From contig CM063298.1 in NCBI GenBank assembly GCA_032173965.1, forward strand, positions 11,097,501 through 11,161,500: 64,000 bases of DNA. Reading direction: 5' to 3'. Shown in pieces: positions 45,400 to 55,162 of this stretch (its first letter is position 1; each line of letters begins with the position of its first letter). The notes beneath the pieces are model-generated. The model was not told the origin of the DNA. It was given only the letters and a program-made list of their open reading frames with translations, and made no database searches. A program made the position numbers and the translations under genes. The stretch is from Sitta carolinensis (taxonomy: Eukaryota; Chordata; Aves; Passeriformes; Sittidae).

Positions 45400-45800
45400 A
45401 ATTTGGGCTCACTGGATGATTTTCCCAACCATTTGCTAACACAGTGCAATTTGGGTTCACTGGATGATTTTCCCAATCATTTGCTAGCACAGTGCAATTT
45501 GGGTTTCCACTGTGGATTTGGGTTCTACTGGATGATTTTCCCAACCATTTGCTAGCACAGTGCAATTTGGGTTCACTGGATTGGCGTGATTTTCCCAGCC
45601 ATTTGCTAGCACAGTGCAAATTTGGGTTCACTGGAGATTTTCCCAGCCATTTGCTAGCACAGCAGTTGTAATTTTTTGGTGTTGGGTCACTGGATTTGGG
45701 TTCTCTGGATGATTTTCCCAATCATTTGCTAACACAGTGCAATTTGGGTTCACTGGATTTAGATGCTCTGGATGATTTTCCCAGTCATTTGCTAACACAG
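45400..45800. repeat. about 48-60-bp minisatellite, 7-8 copies
   Basis: Unit: GTGCAATTTGGGTTCACTGG, ATGATTTTCCCAACCATTTG, CTAGCACA. Copies differ by short insertions (TTCCACTGTGGATTTGG near 45502; ATTGGCGTG near 45579; TTGTAATTTTTTGGTG near 45665). Less GC-rich than other arrays here. Confidence 0.92.
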
Positions 45801-46027
45801 TGCTGTGAGTGCAGAGCTTGCAGGAAGAGCTGCTCCACCCTCTCCAGGATCCCTCAGCTGCCAACCAGGACCCCGAGAGGGCTCCGGAGAGGAGGATGCT
45901 CAGCACAAGGTGCAGCTGCCCAGCTCCAGTGGCAGAAGGCAGGCAGGGTCTGTCCCGTGGGCTCTGGGCTGCATTTTGGCTGCCCGCAGTCAAAATAAGG
46001 GAAGGATAATCTTCCCTACCCCACAGG

Positions 46028-46215
46028 TTATCGGGAAGGATTTCTTCATGGAAGAGTGGCCAGGTGGATCAGAATGTTCGGGGAAGAGGTGGAATCACCA
46101 CCCCTGGAGGTGTCCAAGGAACCCCTGGATGTGGAGCTCGGTGCTCTGGGCTGGTGACAAGGTGGGGCTCGGGCACAGCTTGGATTCCATGCTCTTGGAC
46201 AACCCTCCAAGACAG
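46028..46215 (+). mobile_element. CR1 3'-end fragment
   Basis: GGAAGGATTTCTTCATGGAA, then GTGGCCAGGTGGATCAGAAT, ACCCCTGGAGGTGTCCAAGG and GGTGACAAGGTGGGGCTCGG parallel the forward CR1 3' region. Confidence 0.65.
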
Positions 46216-47150
46216 GGATTAGCCAGGAAATCCCTGCTTTTCTCCAAACGCCAGTCGCAGTGGTCCTTTCTCCCTCCCGAGCCTCCACCCCCGCCTCTCC
46301 AAGGTAATTCCCGGGTGTAATTCCTGCTCCTCGAACGTCCTGCACCCACCAAGCCCAGCCCCCAGCTGATCCCCCGGGGCCCCACACCCACGCCGTGCCC
46401 CCTCCATCTGCCCCAGCACAAAGCCGAATCCCCCCACCCCCGCACGGCCTGCGGGACACCCCCGGCTAATTCCCACTCCCAGCCTGGGAGAGTCCCCCTC
46501 GTGCAGGAATCCCTGTCTCTGCGTGGCCTTTCCCGGAGGGGGTTTGGGAGGGGAAGCGGGCGCGGCGGGTGCAGCGGGAGCCGCATGTGTGGGCCGCTAA
46601 TGCTGAGTGACTGCTCCTTTGTGCTGCCGGCCGCATGGGAACAGCCCCGCACACAATGCGGGCCAGCCGGGGCTGACCCGGGAGCAAACATTGACTTAAA
46701 CCCGCTGTTAACCAGGCAGGCACCCCGCACCCCTGGGAAACGCTGCCCCCGCCGCGCCGAGCCTTTGTCACCGGCTGGGACAGAGCCGGCTGGGAAAGGC
46801 GGCTTTGATGGAGCTGCTGGGAAATAAAAAAAGAAAGAAAAAAAAAAAAAAAAGGAGCACAGGTTGGGGTTTAAAGGATCCCACTGGAGAGAAAAGAAGC
46901 CGGGGTGTGCTGGTAAATGAATTCCTCGGGGAATTGAGTTCGGATGGAATAGACACAGCCTTGGCTTTTCTCTAAAGGAGATCCCCTCGCTCGCAGAGCT
47001 CATTTCCAGCTGCCTCCCAAGTCAGGAGCTCTGTTCTGATTACAGGATGGTTCCAGCATGGAGCATCATCCAGCAGAGCCTCCTGGTGTGACCCCTGCCT
47101 CCCATAAGCAAACAGCCAGAGGTGCAGGCAGATGTGCAGAGAGCCCTCTC

Positions 47151-47151
<1 letters not shown>
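46216..47151. other. intergenic stretch; CpG-rich island about 46500-46820
   Basis: 46500-46820 is CpG-rich, non-repetitive and contains GGGCCGCTAATGCTGAGTGA and CACACAATGCGGGCC, so it could be a regulatory element. An A-run lies at 46836-46853. No gene recognised. Confidence 0.3.

Positions 47152-47187
<36 letters not shown>
47152..47187. repeat. poly-C run of 36 bases
   Basis: Thirty-six consecutive C (36 G on the minus strand), ending 'ccagctccccagc'. Homopolymers this long are rare for G/C and their length is unreliable in most sequencing methods. Confidence 0.95.
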
Positions 47188-47394
47188 AGCTCCCCAGCGA
47201 CACTCAGCTTGGTTCATTCCCTCACAGGGACACTCCTGTCCCCTCGGAGGGGCTGCTCGGTCATTGTAGAGAGGAAAAAGCAGCACCGAGACCCCGTGGG
47301 ACGCGTGATGCAAACAGTGCACGACATTTCCTTAGGAATTCTGAAGCGCAGTGGGAAAACCGGGCAGCCAGTGTGCTTCAGACTGCAGGGGTGG

Positions 47395-48595
47395 ACACCC
47401 AGCCTGCCCCAGAGCACAGGGATGGGTGCCCAGCCTGCTCCAGAGCACAGGGATGGGTGCCCAGCCTGCTCCAGGGCACAGGGATGGGTGCCCAGCCTGC
47501 TCCAGAGCACAGGGATGGGTGCCCAGCCTGCCCCAGAGCACAGGGATGGGTGCCCAGCCTGCTCCAGAGCACAGGGATGGGTGCCCAGCCTGCCCCAGAG
47601 CACAGGGATGGGTGCCCAGCCTGCTCCAGTGCACAGGGATGGGTGCCCAGCCTGCTCCAGGGCACAGGGATGGGTGCCCAGCCTGCCCCAGAGCACAGGG
47701 ATGGGTGCCCAGCCTGCTCCAGGGCACAGGGATGGGTGCCCAGCCTGCCCCAGGGCACAGGGATGGGTGCCCAGCCTGCTCCAGGGCACAGGGATGGGTG
47801 CCCAGCCTGCCCCAGAGCACAGGGATGGGTGCCCAGCCTGCTCCAGAGCACAGGGATGGGTGCCCAGCCTGCTCCAGAGCACAGGGATGGGTGCCCAGCC
47901 TGCTCCAGAGCACAGGGATGAGTGCCCAGCCTGCCCCAGAGCACAGGGATGGGTGCCCAGCCTGCATCACAGCACAGGGATGGCTGCCCAGCCTGCTCCA
48001 GAGCACAGGGATGGGTGCCCAGCCTGCTCCAGAGCACAGGGATGGGTGCCCAGCCTGCTCCAGGGCACAGGGATGGGTGCCCAGCCTGCCCCAGAGCACA
48101 GGGATGGGTGCCCAGCCTGCTCCAGGGCACAGGGATGGGTGCCCAGCCTGCCCCAGAGCACAGGGATGGGTGCCCAGCCTGCTCCAGAGCACAGGAATGG
48201 GTGCCCAGCCTGCTCCAGAGCACAGGGATGGGTGCCCAGCCTGCATCACAGCACAGGGATGGGTGCCCAGCCTGCTCCAGAGCACAGGAATGGGTGCCCA
48301 GCCTGCTCCAGAGCACAGGGATGGGTGCCCAGCCTGCTCCAGGGCACAGGAATGGGTGCCCAGCCTGCTCCAGAGCACAGGGATGGGTGCCCAGCCTGCA
48401 TCACAGCACAGGGATGGGTGCCCAGCCTGCTCCAGAGCACAGGAATGGGTGCCCAGCCTGCTCCAGAGCACAGGGATGGGTGCCCAGCCTGCATCACAGC
48501 ACAGGGATGGGTGCCCAGCCTGCTCCAGAGCACAGGGATGGGTGCCCAGCCTGCATCACAGCACAGGGATGGGTGCCCAGCCTGCTCCAGAGCTC
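47395..48595. repeat. 31-bp minisatellite, about 39 copies
   Basis: Unit: CCTGCTCCAGAGCACAGGGA, TGGGTGCCCAG. Variants: CTGCCCCAGAG, CTGCTCCAGGG, CTGCATCACAG, ACAGGAATGG. The CATCACAG variant is confined to the right half (from about 47964). Because 31 is not a multiple of 3, the frame shifts with every unit and returns after 93 bp, giving a 31-residue protein-level repeat in all frames without any coding selection. Confidence 0.97.
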
Positions 48596-49774
48596 AGCAC
48601 CACCAGCTCTGGCTCTTCCCAGCTCGGGGCTGGATGCTGGGACAGGAGATATCCTCCCAGACTGTGCAGAGCCGCCTCGATGGTGACCTCAGAGAGGGCT
48701 CAGCGAGCCGCGGGGGTGGCCAGCGGACGGGACGGGGTGAGAGGAGGGTGGGCTGGTCCAGAGGGGCAGTGCAGGTGCCCTGGGAGCACGGCTCCCTTCC
48801 CGGGGGGGTGAGGCGGCTCCAGGGGCACTCTGTCACCGGAGGATGACTGCTCCCAGGACGCCGCGGCTTCCCCTCCTGGCACAGCCGCTAATTCGGGTGT
48901 CTCGGGGCCGTGCCGTGCTGCACGTCCTGCCCGCTGCTCTGACGTGGCTCAGCAGCACCCGTGGCCTTGTGCAAGCCCCAGGTCACCCGGGGTGACCCAG
49001 AAAGGCCCGCGCAGGTGTCAGGGCACAGCCACGGCTGGCTGGAAACGCGGCGTGTGCTCTCCATCCTCGGGCTGCCTGCAGCCATCCCTGGGAAACGCCG
49101 GGCAAGCGTGGGTGACAAATGGGTGGGACACGGCTGTGGGGACGGAGGTGGCCACGGTGGCCCCGTGCCCACGGAGGACACCGGCCCAGCTGTCACCGGC
49201 CCGCGGCCAGGGAAGCACGAGGGCATCCCGGCTGCCCCGCCCGCCGCTAATGACAGCCCGGGCAGCTAATTAATGACAGGGTAGGGAATGAAGCACGCAG
49301 AGCCAGCCCGAGTACCGGGGCAGGGCCAGCGAGCAGGGCCCGCCCGGGGAGCCCTGCAGGGGAACCGGAGCAGCCCGGGCACTGCGGGGCACGGCGGGCA
49401 CGGGGCAGCGGTGGGCGGTGGGGGAAATAGGGAATGAGAAAGCCACGATGGACAGGGGAGGCCCTGGAGGCTGTCAGCTCTCCTAAGCTCCTCTCGGGGC
49501 CACCGGGGGTCCCTGTGCGAGTTCCACACACCTCTGTTCGCAAAGGCTCCGGCTCCACGGGCGGAGGAGCGAGGCAGCGGGCGCGGGGTGCGGAGGAAGG
49601 AGGAGGAGCTGCCCCTGCCCGCTCCGGAGATCGCCCGGAGGGAGAGATGTCCGGAGCCCCGCGGGAGGGATGCCCAAGGATCCCGAGGGAGGAATGTCCA
49701 GGGATCCCGAGGAGCAGGCCCGGGGGACGGCACCGGGTGATGCCACCGGGGAGCGGCCCCGGGGGGCGACCCCG
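48596..49774. other. intergenic stretch upstream of NDEL1
   Basis: GC-rich and increasingly CpG-rich toward the NDEL1 promoter. Homeodomain-like GCCGCTAATTCG (48884) and GCCGCTAATGAC with GCTAATTAATGAC (49243-49276) are visible. No gene recognised. Confidence 0.35.
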
Positions 49775-50035
49775 GGTATCAGCCACAGGACTGAGCCCCA
49801 GATACCGGCCCCGAGTACCAACCCCGGGTATCAGCCCCAGGTATCCGCCCCGGGTATCAGCCCCGGGTATCAGCCCCAGGTATCAGCCCCGGGTACCGGC
49901 ACCGGGTATCAGCCCCGGGTATCAGCCCCGGGTACCAGCCCCGGGTACCAGCCCGGGTACCAACCCGGGTTACAGCCCCAGGTATCAGCCCCAGGTATCA
50001 GCCCCAGGTATCAGCTCCAGGCACCGGCCCCAGGT
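49775..50035. repeat. CCCCGGGTATCAG minisatellite at the edge of the NDEL1 promoter
   Basis: Units of about 13-17 bp: GGTATCAGCCCC, GGGTACCAGCCCC and GGTATCCGCCCC, about 17-18 copies. CpG-containing and contiguous with the CpG island. Confidence 0.92.
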
Positions 50036-50109
50036 AGCGGCTCAGCCCGCCCCGCCCCCGCGCCCCGGCCATGCCCCCTTGTGACGACACCGGCCCCGGC
50101 CCCGCCCCG

Positions 50110-50198
50110 CCGGCTCTGGCGTCATGCGCCGGCCCCGCCCCGCAGTCCCCGGATGAGGCGGCCCCGGCGGCGGCGGCTGTGACAGGGGATGCGCTCCG
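50110..50198 (+). other. candidate NDEL1 exon 1 (non-coding)
   Basis: Ends in GCTCCG/GTGAGC, a strong splice donor with GT at 50199-50200, just downstream of GC boxes and a CRE-like site. NDEL1 has a non-coding first exon in mammals. The exon's 5' end is a guess, and an alternative first exon after the CCAAT trio (about 50490-50720) is possible. Confidence 0.35.
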
Positions 50199-50377
50199 GT
50201 GAGCGGCGGGGCCGGCGGTGCCCGCGGTGCCCGCAGTGCCCGGCGGTGCTCGGCGGTGCTCGGCGGTGCCCGGCGGTGCCCGCGGTGCCCTCAGCGGGCC
50301 GGGCCCGGCGCGGCGGGCGAGGGGCGCGGGGCGGGCGGGGAGCGGGCCGGGGGCGCTGCGGGCCCGGCTGCGCGCCG

Positions 50378-50464
50378 CCATTGGCTGGAAATTGACAACG
50401 GGGCAGGGCCCGCCTCCCGAGCCGCGCCATTGGCTGCGGGCGCGGCGCCGCCGCCTCCCATTGG
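50378..50464 (-). promoter_or_regulatory. three inverted CCAAT boxes (NF-Y type)
   Basis: CCATTGGCTG occurs three times, at 50378-50387, 50427-50436 and 50458-50467, each an inverted CCAAT box with an identical 3' flank. Spacing is 49 and 31 bp, close to 5 and 3 helical turns. NF-Y arrays of this kind mark CpG-island promoters. Confidence 0.75.
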
Positions 50465-50830
50465 CTGCGCGCGGTGTCAGTCACGGCGCGGCCCCGCTCG
50501 GCCGCCGCCCTGACCGGGACCGCACCGGGAGCGGGGCCGGCCCGGACGCACCGGGCTCGGAACGGCCCCGGGGCTACCCCGGTCTTTCCCTGCCCTTTCC
50601 TGCCCGCCGTTCGGCCCCCGGCACTGCCCCGGTCCTGCCCTGCCCTGCCCGCCGTTCGGCCCCGGCCCCGGCGGTGTTTCCCGGCACTGGCAGGGAGCCG
50701 CACGCGTGTTCGCCTCTGTTCCCGTAAATCCCCGCTGGAGCCCGTGCCCGGGGCGCAGCGCCGGTGTCAGCCCGGCATCCCTGGTCGGGTGCCGGTGCCG
50801 GGCTCATCGCCGCGGGGCGGGTGTTGGTCG

Positions 50831-51454
50831 CGGGTTGCGCTCGGTGAGCTCGCAGCTCCCCGTGCTCTCCGCTCGCCGTGGGCAGTATTCCGCGGGGGTT
50901 TCTCCATCCTCCCGGAGAGCCCCGGCGTGTTCTCTCTGAGCGGGACCCCAATTGCAGCGGACGTGCTGGAAGGGATGCGCTGCCAGGGCGGCGGGGCCGT
51001 GCCCCAGCCCGGGGGCTCCAGCGGCGCATCCCTGCATCCCTGCCCGGGAGGAGGGGGCTGTGCTCGCCCACCCACAGCCCAGCCTGCTCCGCCAGTGACT
51101 CAGGGCTTCTCTTCCCTCTGCTGCTCCTCTGGCTTGCTCACAAGTGCAGGGGGTGCAGCGCGCTTTTGGGTGCCTGTGGCATTTGTTGTTTGAGAGGTGG
51201 TTAAATACAAGGAACTGCTGTAGAAGAGTTCCTTGGATACCTCTGAAGAATTCTTTTCTTCCTTCAAAAATTTTATTTTCCAACCCCCTTCCAAGAAACA
51301 ATCTGTGGGTACTGCCGATAGCTGGTGGCCTTTCCAAGGTCAGTGTTTTGTTAGAGTAACTGTAACTGTAAGGGGAAGAAGCTGTCCCAAGGCAGAAAAG
51401 AGACTGGGACGCTTTTAGATATTTTGGGAGGAATGATCTTCTTCTGTGATATTT
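50831..51454. other. NDEL1 intron 1, first part
   Basis: Still GC-rich until about 51070, then ordinary intronic DNA. Nothing recognised. Confidence 0.4.
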
Positions 51455-51605
51455 AGATATTTGCCCAGGAAGTTGGTGGAGTCCCCATCCCTGGAGGCGT
51501 TCCAGAAACTCCTGGATCTGGCTGCTCAGTGCTCTGGTCTTGACAAGGTGGTGATTAGTCACAGGTTGACTTGATGATCTCAGAGATCTTTTCCAGCCTG
51601 AATGA
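51455..51605 (+). mobile_element. CR1 3'-end fragment
   Basis: CCCAGGAAGTTGGTGGAGTC, CCCATCCCTGGAGGCGTTCC and TTGACTTGATGATCTCAGAG then ATCTTTTCCAGCCTGAATGA are the forward CR1 3' end in order. Confidence 0.8.
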
Positions 51606-52721
51606 TTGTGTGCCTCTGTGTTTATTTATCTATTTATTGAAAGCTCAGTTTGGGGTGTTTGAGTGTGACTGCCCAGGCTGCCTGGCTGATGGTGCCAGTT
51701 AGCTGGGGCTGCACAGAGGTGGGTCTGGAGTGTGGAGCTGGGATGAGCAGTGTTAGGTCTGCCCTGGAAGAGTCCCCTGTCCTGTTTCCTGGCTGGGCTG
51801 TGCCTTTCTGTGCTGTTGTATATGTGGAGGCAGAGCCCAGGTGAGAAGATTTAATCCCTTGTCACTGGGAGTCCCAGAAGTGAAGGAAGTGTTTGAGTCA
51901 GTGAGTCTCCTCCCTTCCTCTTCAGAGGGAAAACCGTCTTTTTTTTCACTTCCTGATTCTTTAGAGTTTGCAGATACGTAAGATAATTCCTCATTTGGCA
52001 GAGAAGGACAGAGAAGAGGAAGGAAAATAAGAAAGTGGAGAGAAAGCACGAGACTGATGACGTCTGTGACCTTGGTGTCGCAAGGGATCTTGTCTCTGGA
52101 GACGCTGCTGGCAGCAGACTGCCAAGAAGCACAGCAACAAAGTACAGTGTATGCCCTCAGTCCATTACTGTTGTTTTTTTGAGGTGCCAGCAAAGTCAGA
52201 CTGCGGAAAGGAAATGGTATTTTTTGCAGCCCTTGATGTTGGTGACACCACAAACGTAATCAAGATAAACAGGGGAGTGTGCTCAGCAGCCTGCCTGCTC
52301 TGCTGTGCTGCCCTGCTCCCCAGGCAGAGCCAGCCAGACCCATCAGAGCAGATTTTTCATGATGTGGTTGTGTCCCCTGAGGGCTCCTCTGTCCCCACAG
52401 CTCAGTGGAAGGTTGTGCTGGTTCCTTCTCCTCATCAGCAGAGAGTTTGGGGGGTTACTTTTAATGTTGCTGCTGTTGAGTGCTCGCTGCAGAGCCCCTC
52501 TCTGCTGGGGGCTGGCCTGGGATGCCATTTTGGGGGGGTATTTTTCAAATCCATTTAAACCCCCCCCCACAGCACTGGCAGAACTTCAGAGATGTCAAAG
52601 CCACAGAATTCAGTCCTTTTGGCAGAAATCCATGCTGAGTGCCTTTCCCTTGGAACTCCTTGGTCATTCTGTGGTGTCCAGAGGCATCTCACCCTCTGGC
52701 CACTGCCTTCCTAGGAGGGGC
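51606..52721. other. NDEL1 intron 1, unique part
   Basis: No coding exon recognised. Contains TTTATTTATCTATTTATTG at about 51619. Confidence 0.4.
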
Positions 52722-53338
52722 TGTGATCCCAGGAGGGGCTGTGATCCCAGGAGGGGTTGTGATCCCAGGAGGGGTTGTGATCCCAGGAGGGGCTGTGATC
52801 CCAGGAGGGGTTGTGATCCCAGGAGGGGTTGTGATCCCAGGAGGGGTTGTGATCCCAGGAGGGGTTGTGATCCCAGGAGGGGCTGTGATCCCAGGAGGGG
52901 CTGGATCCGGAGGTGTGATCCCAGAAGATTTGTCATCCCAGGAGGGGGCTGTGATCCCAGGAGGGGCTGTGATCCCAGGAGGGGTTGTGATCCCAGGAGT
53001 GGTTGTGATCCCAGGATATTTGATCCCAGGAGGGCTGTGATCCCAGGAGGGGTGTGATCCCAGGAGGGGCTGTGATCCCAGGAATTTGTCATCCCAGGAG
53101 GGCTGTGATCCCAGGAGGGGCTGTGATCCCAGGAGGGGCTTGTGATCCCAGGAGGGGCTGTGATCCCAGGAGGGGTTGTGATCCCAGGAGGGGTTGTGAT
53201 CCCAGGAGTGGTTGTGATCCCAGGAGATTGTGTCTTCCAGGAGGGTGTGTCATCCCAGGAGGGGTTGTTGGAGGGTTGTCATCCCAGGAGATGTTGTCAT
53301 CCCAGGAGATGTTGTCATCCCAGGAGATGTTGTCATAG
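52722..53338. repeat. 18-bp minisatellite, about 33 copies, in NDEL1 intron 1
   Basis: Unit: GTGATCCCAGGAGGGGCT, with TT/CT alternation (GGGGTT versus GGGGCT). Interrupted by CTGGATCCGGAG (52901), GAAGATTTGTCATC (52923) and AATTTGTCATC (53082); the last copies become GAGATGTTGTCATCCCAG. Eighteen is a multiple of 3, so open frames in both strands follow automatically. Confidence 0.96.
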
Positions 53339-54871
53339 GGGTGGTTTGGGTTGCTGGGCTAGCAGGGCACCTGCAGCTGACACTGCTGGTGTTTACCTCT
53401 CAGGTAAGTCATTGCTGCTGGGATTCCTCAAGGTTTAAAGAGCAGGCAGGCAGAGCTGGGGAAGGTGGAGCTGGAGGTGATCTCCAGAGGGGTTCTGTGC
53501 CAGCCTGGCGTGGCTGGGGAGCAGAGCTGCCTGTCTCACCTCTCCAGCCTGCCCAGGAGGGAGCACAGACTGGGGGATGGCCTTTGCACAGCCTGGCTCT
53601 CCTTCTCAGTTTGCTGTTTGCTCCTCTCTGGGTGAGTTCATCCTCTGGGGCTCCAGCTTGTCCCGTGCTCAGGCAGGGGTTGTTGAGGGATGTGCACATC
53701 TCCAGGAGCCTGTCCTTCACCTGTGCAGGTGCTGAGCCTGCAGCACGAGCACCAGCCTCTCCTTCTTTAGTCCCTTCAGTGAGGTTACTTGGGAAGGAAC
53801 AGAATCAAATGTCTGAAACTTCCCACGTTTGTGAAAGCAATAAATGTTTTTTAATAGAAAATTCTGATAATTTTGGTATTTGTAGCTTGGTTTCTGAGAA
53901 GAGGCTTTTACATCAGTGCATTTCTTCTGGTTTCAAGGCTTCTAAGCCAGTGCTGGCTCGCTCTTCAAGGGTTTTCCTGTGACTGGTTATCAAATATTCA
54001 CCAGACAGATGAGTCTTGGCCATGTGGCGTAGAGCAGACGTGTTATATTTGATTAATGAGGCTGTTGAGATAACAAGGCTTTGCTGCGCGGTGCTTGGTT
54101 TGTCTTAAAGGCTTTTCTGAATTTGGCACCAAGTTCCTGCAGGTAGGAATTGCTGGTCTCCTGCCTCCCGTGCTGCCCAAATCGGAGCTGCAGGATTTAT
54201 TGTTGCAGCAGAGCGAGGAGCGTTGTGCTGACGCTGTGCTCGGTGACTTTCTCCCCTTCCTGAAAGCTCCCGTGCTGCTGCTGGAAGAGAGGAGGAGGCA
54301 TTTGTTGTGGTTCACTCGAGAACATTCAGTTCAAAAATAGATCTGCAGGAGAAGGTTCCCTTCCCAGAGGTTCTGTTTCATCGCAGCCGTGGATGCAGGC
54401 ACACATCCAAACCCGCCAGCTCCCGTTCCAGCCCCAGCCAAACAAGCCCACATTGATCAGTGCCATCTAATCCGGGGCTTCTGCTTGTTTGTTCCTCCCC
54501 TCCAATAAGCATATTTGCTCTGAGGGGTGGCTGCAGTGCTCGGGTTACCTTGCTTTGAGTCTCAGCTGGGTTTGCAGGATAAAAATCAGGAGCTTCAGGA
54601 GCTGGGGGTTCCCTGTTGATCATCACGGTTTGGGAAGGTGAAGAACACTGCAAACCAGATTTCTCCTGCTTTTCTCCCTGTGAATCAGCACAGGGGGGGA
54701 GAGGAGCTGGTTGTGGCAATACCTGCTGCTGTGCTGGGTGGTGCCAGCGCTCTGCAGGGGTGGCATTGCCTCTGAGAGCTGGGGCTGGCAGCCAAGGGGC
54801 ACTTGGGCATCCTGAGATAGCAGAGGGGGGTTATCTCCAGAGCTGGGGGCACACATCAGCTCGGCAGAGTG
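53339..54871. other. NDEL1 intron 1, unique part
   Basis: No coding exon or repeat recognised. Confidence 0.4.
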
Positions 54872-55162
54872 TTACTGTGGCGCAGATAGAAACACACAGT
54901 AACACACATAACACGTGTTCAGGTAGAGAAGAAAGGGAGAAGATTCTAGTTTATTGTTGACCTCGTATCTCTCAGTTTCTGGACAGTGAGCAGAGATTGC
55001 ACAGAGCAGTTCCCACCTCTCCATCCCCACTGGGCACTTGAGAAATCCATCAGGTGAGATCTTTTACAAAGGAATGCAAACATGATCCTTGTTTATCTTA
55101 CAATTCATGAGCACTGACTCCACTATACTAAAACAAATCAGAAGGCTGATTCTTAGGGCCAA
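54872..55162 (-). mobile_element. dispersed LTR-like repeat, copy 2
   Basis: Matches 23583-23872 along its whole length with scattered substitutions and short gaps (GTTTATTGTTGACCTCGTAT, TCCCACCTCTCCATCCCCAC, TTTTACAAAGGAATGCAAAC). It carries AATAAA on the minus strand. It lies in NDEL1 intron 1, antisense to the gene. Confidence 0.6.

Larger units (their letters stand above)
49540..50830 (+). promoter_or_regulatory. CpG island, NDEL1 promoter region
   Basis: Very high GC and CpG for over 1 kb, with repeated GC boxes (CCCGCCCC at 50047-50054 and 50101-50107), CRE-like TGACG/CGTCA half-sites (50082-50086, 50120-50124) and three CCAAT boxes. It is the only such island upstream of the NDEL1 coding exons and is on the right side of them. 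The start site itself cannot be placed exactly. Confidence 0.7.

Noticed and set aside
47122..48846. 574-codon frame and its minus-strand counterpart of 379 codons
   Set aside because: Product of the 31-bp array; open in several frames at once, so no sign of coding selection.
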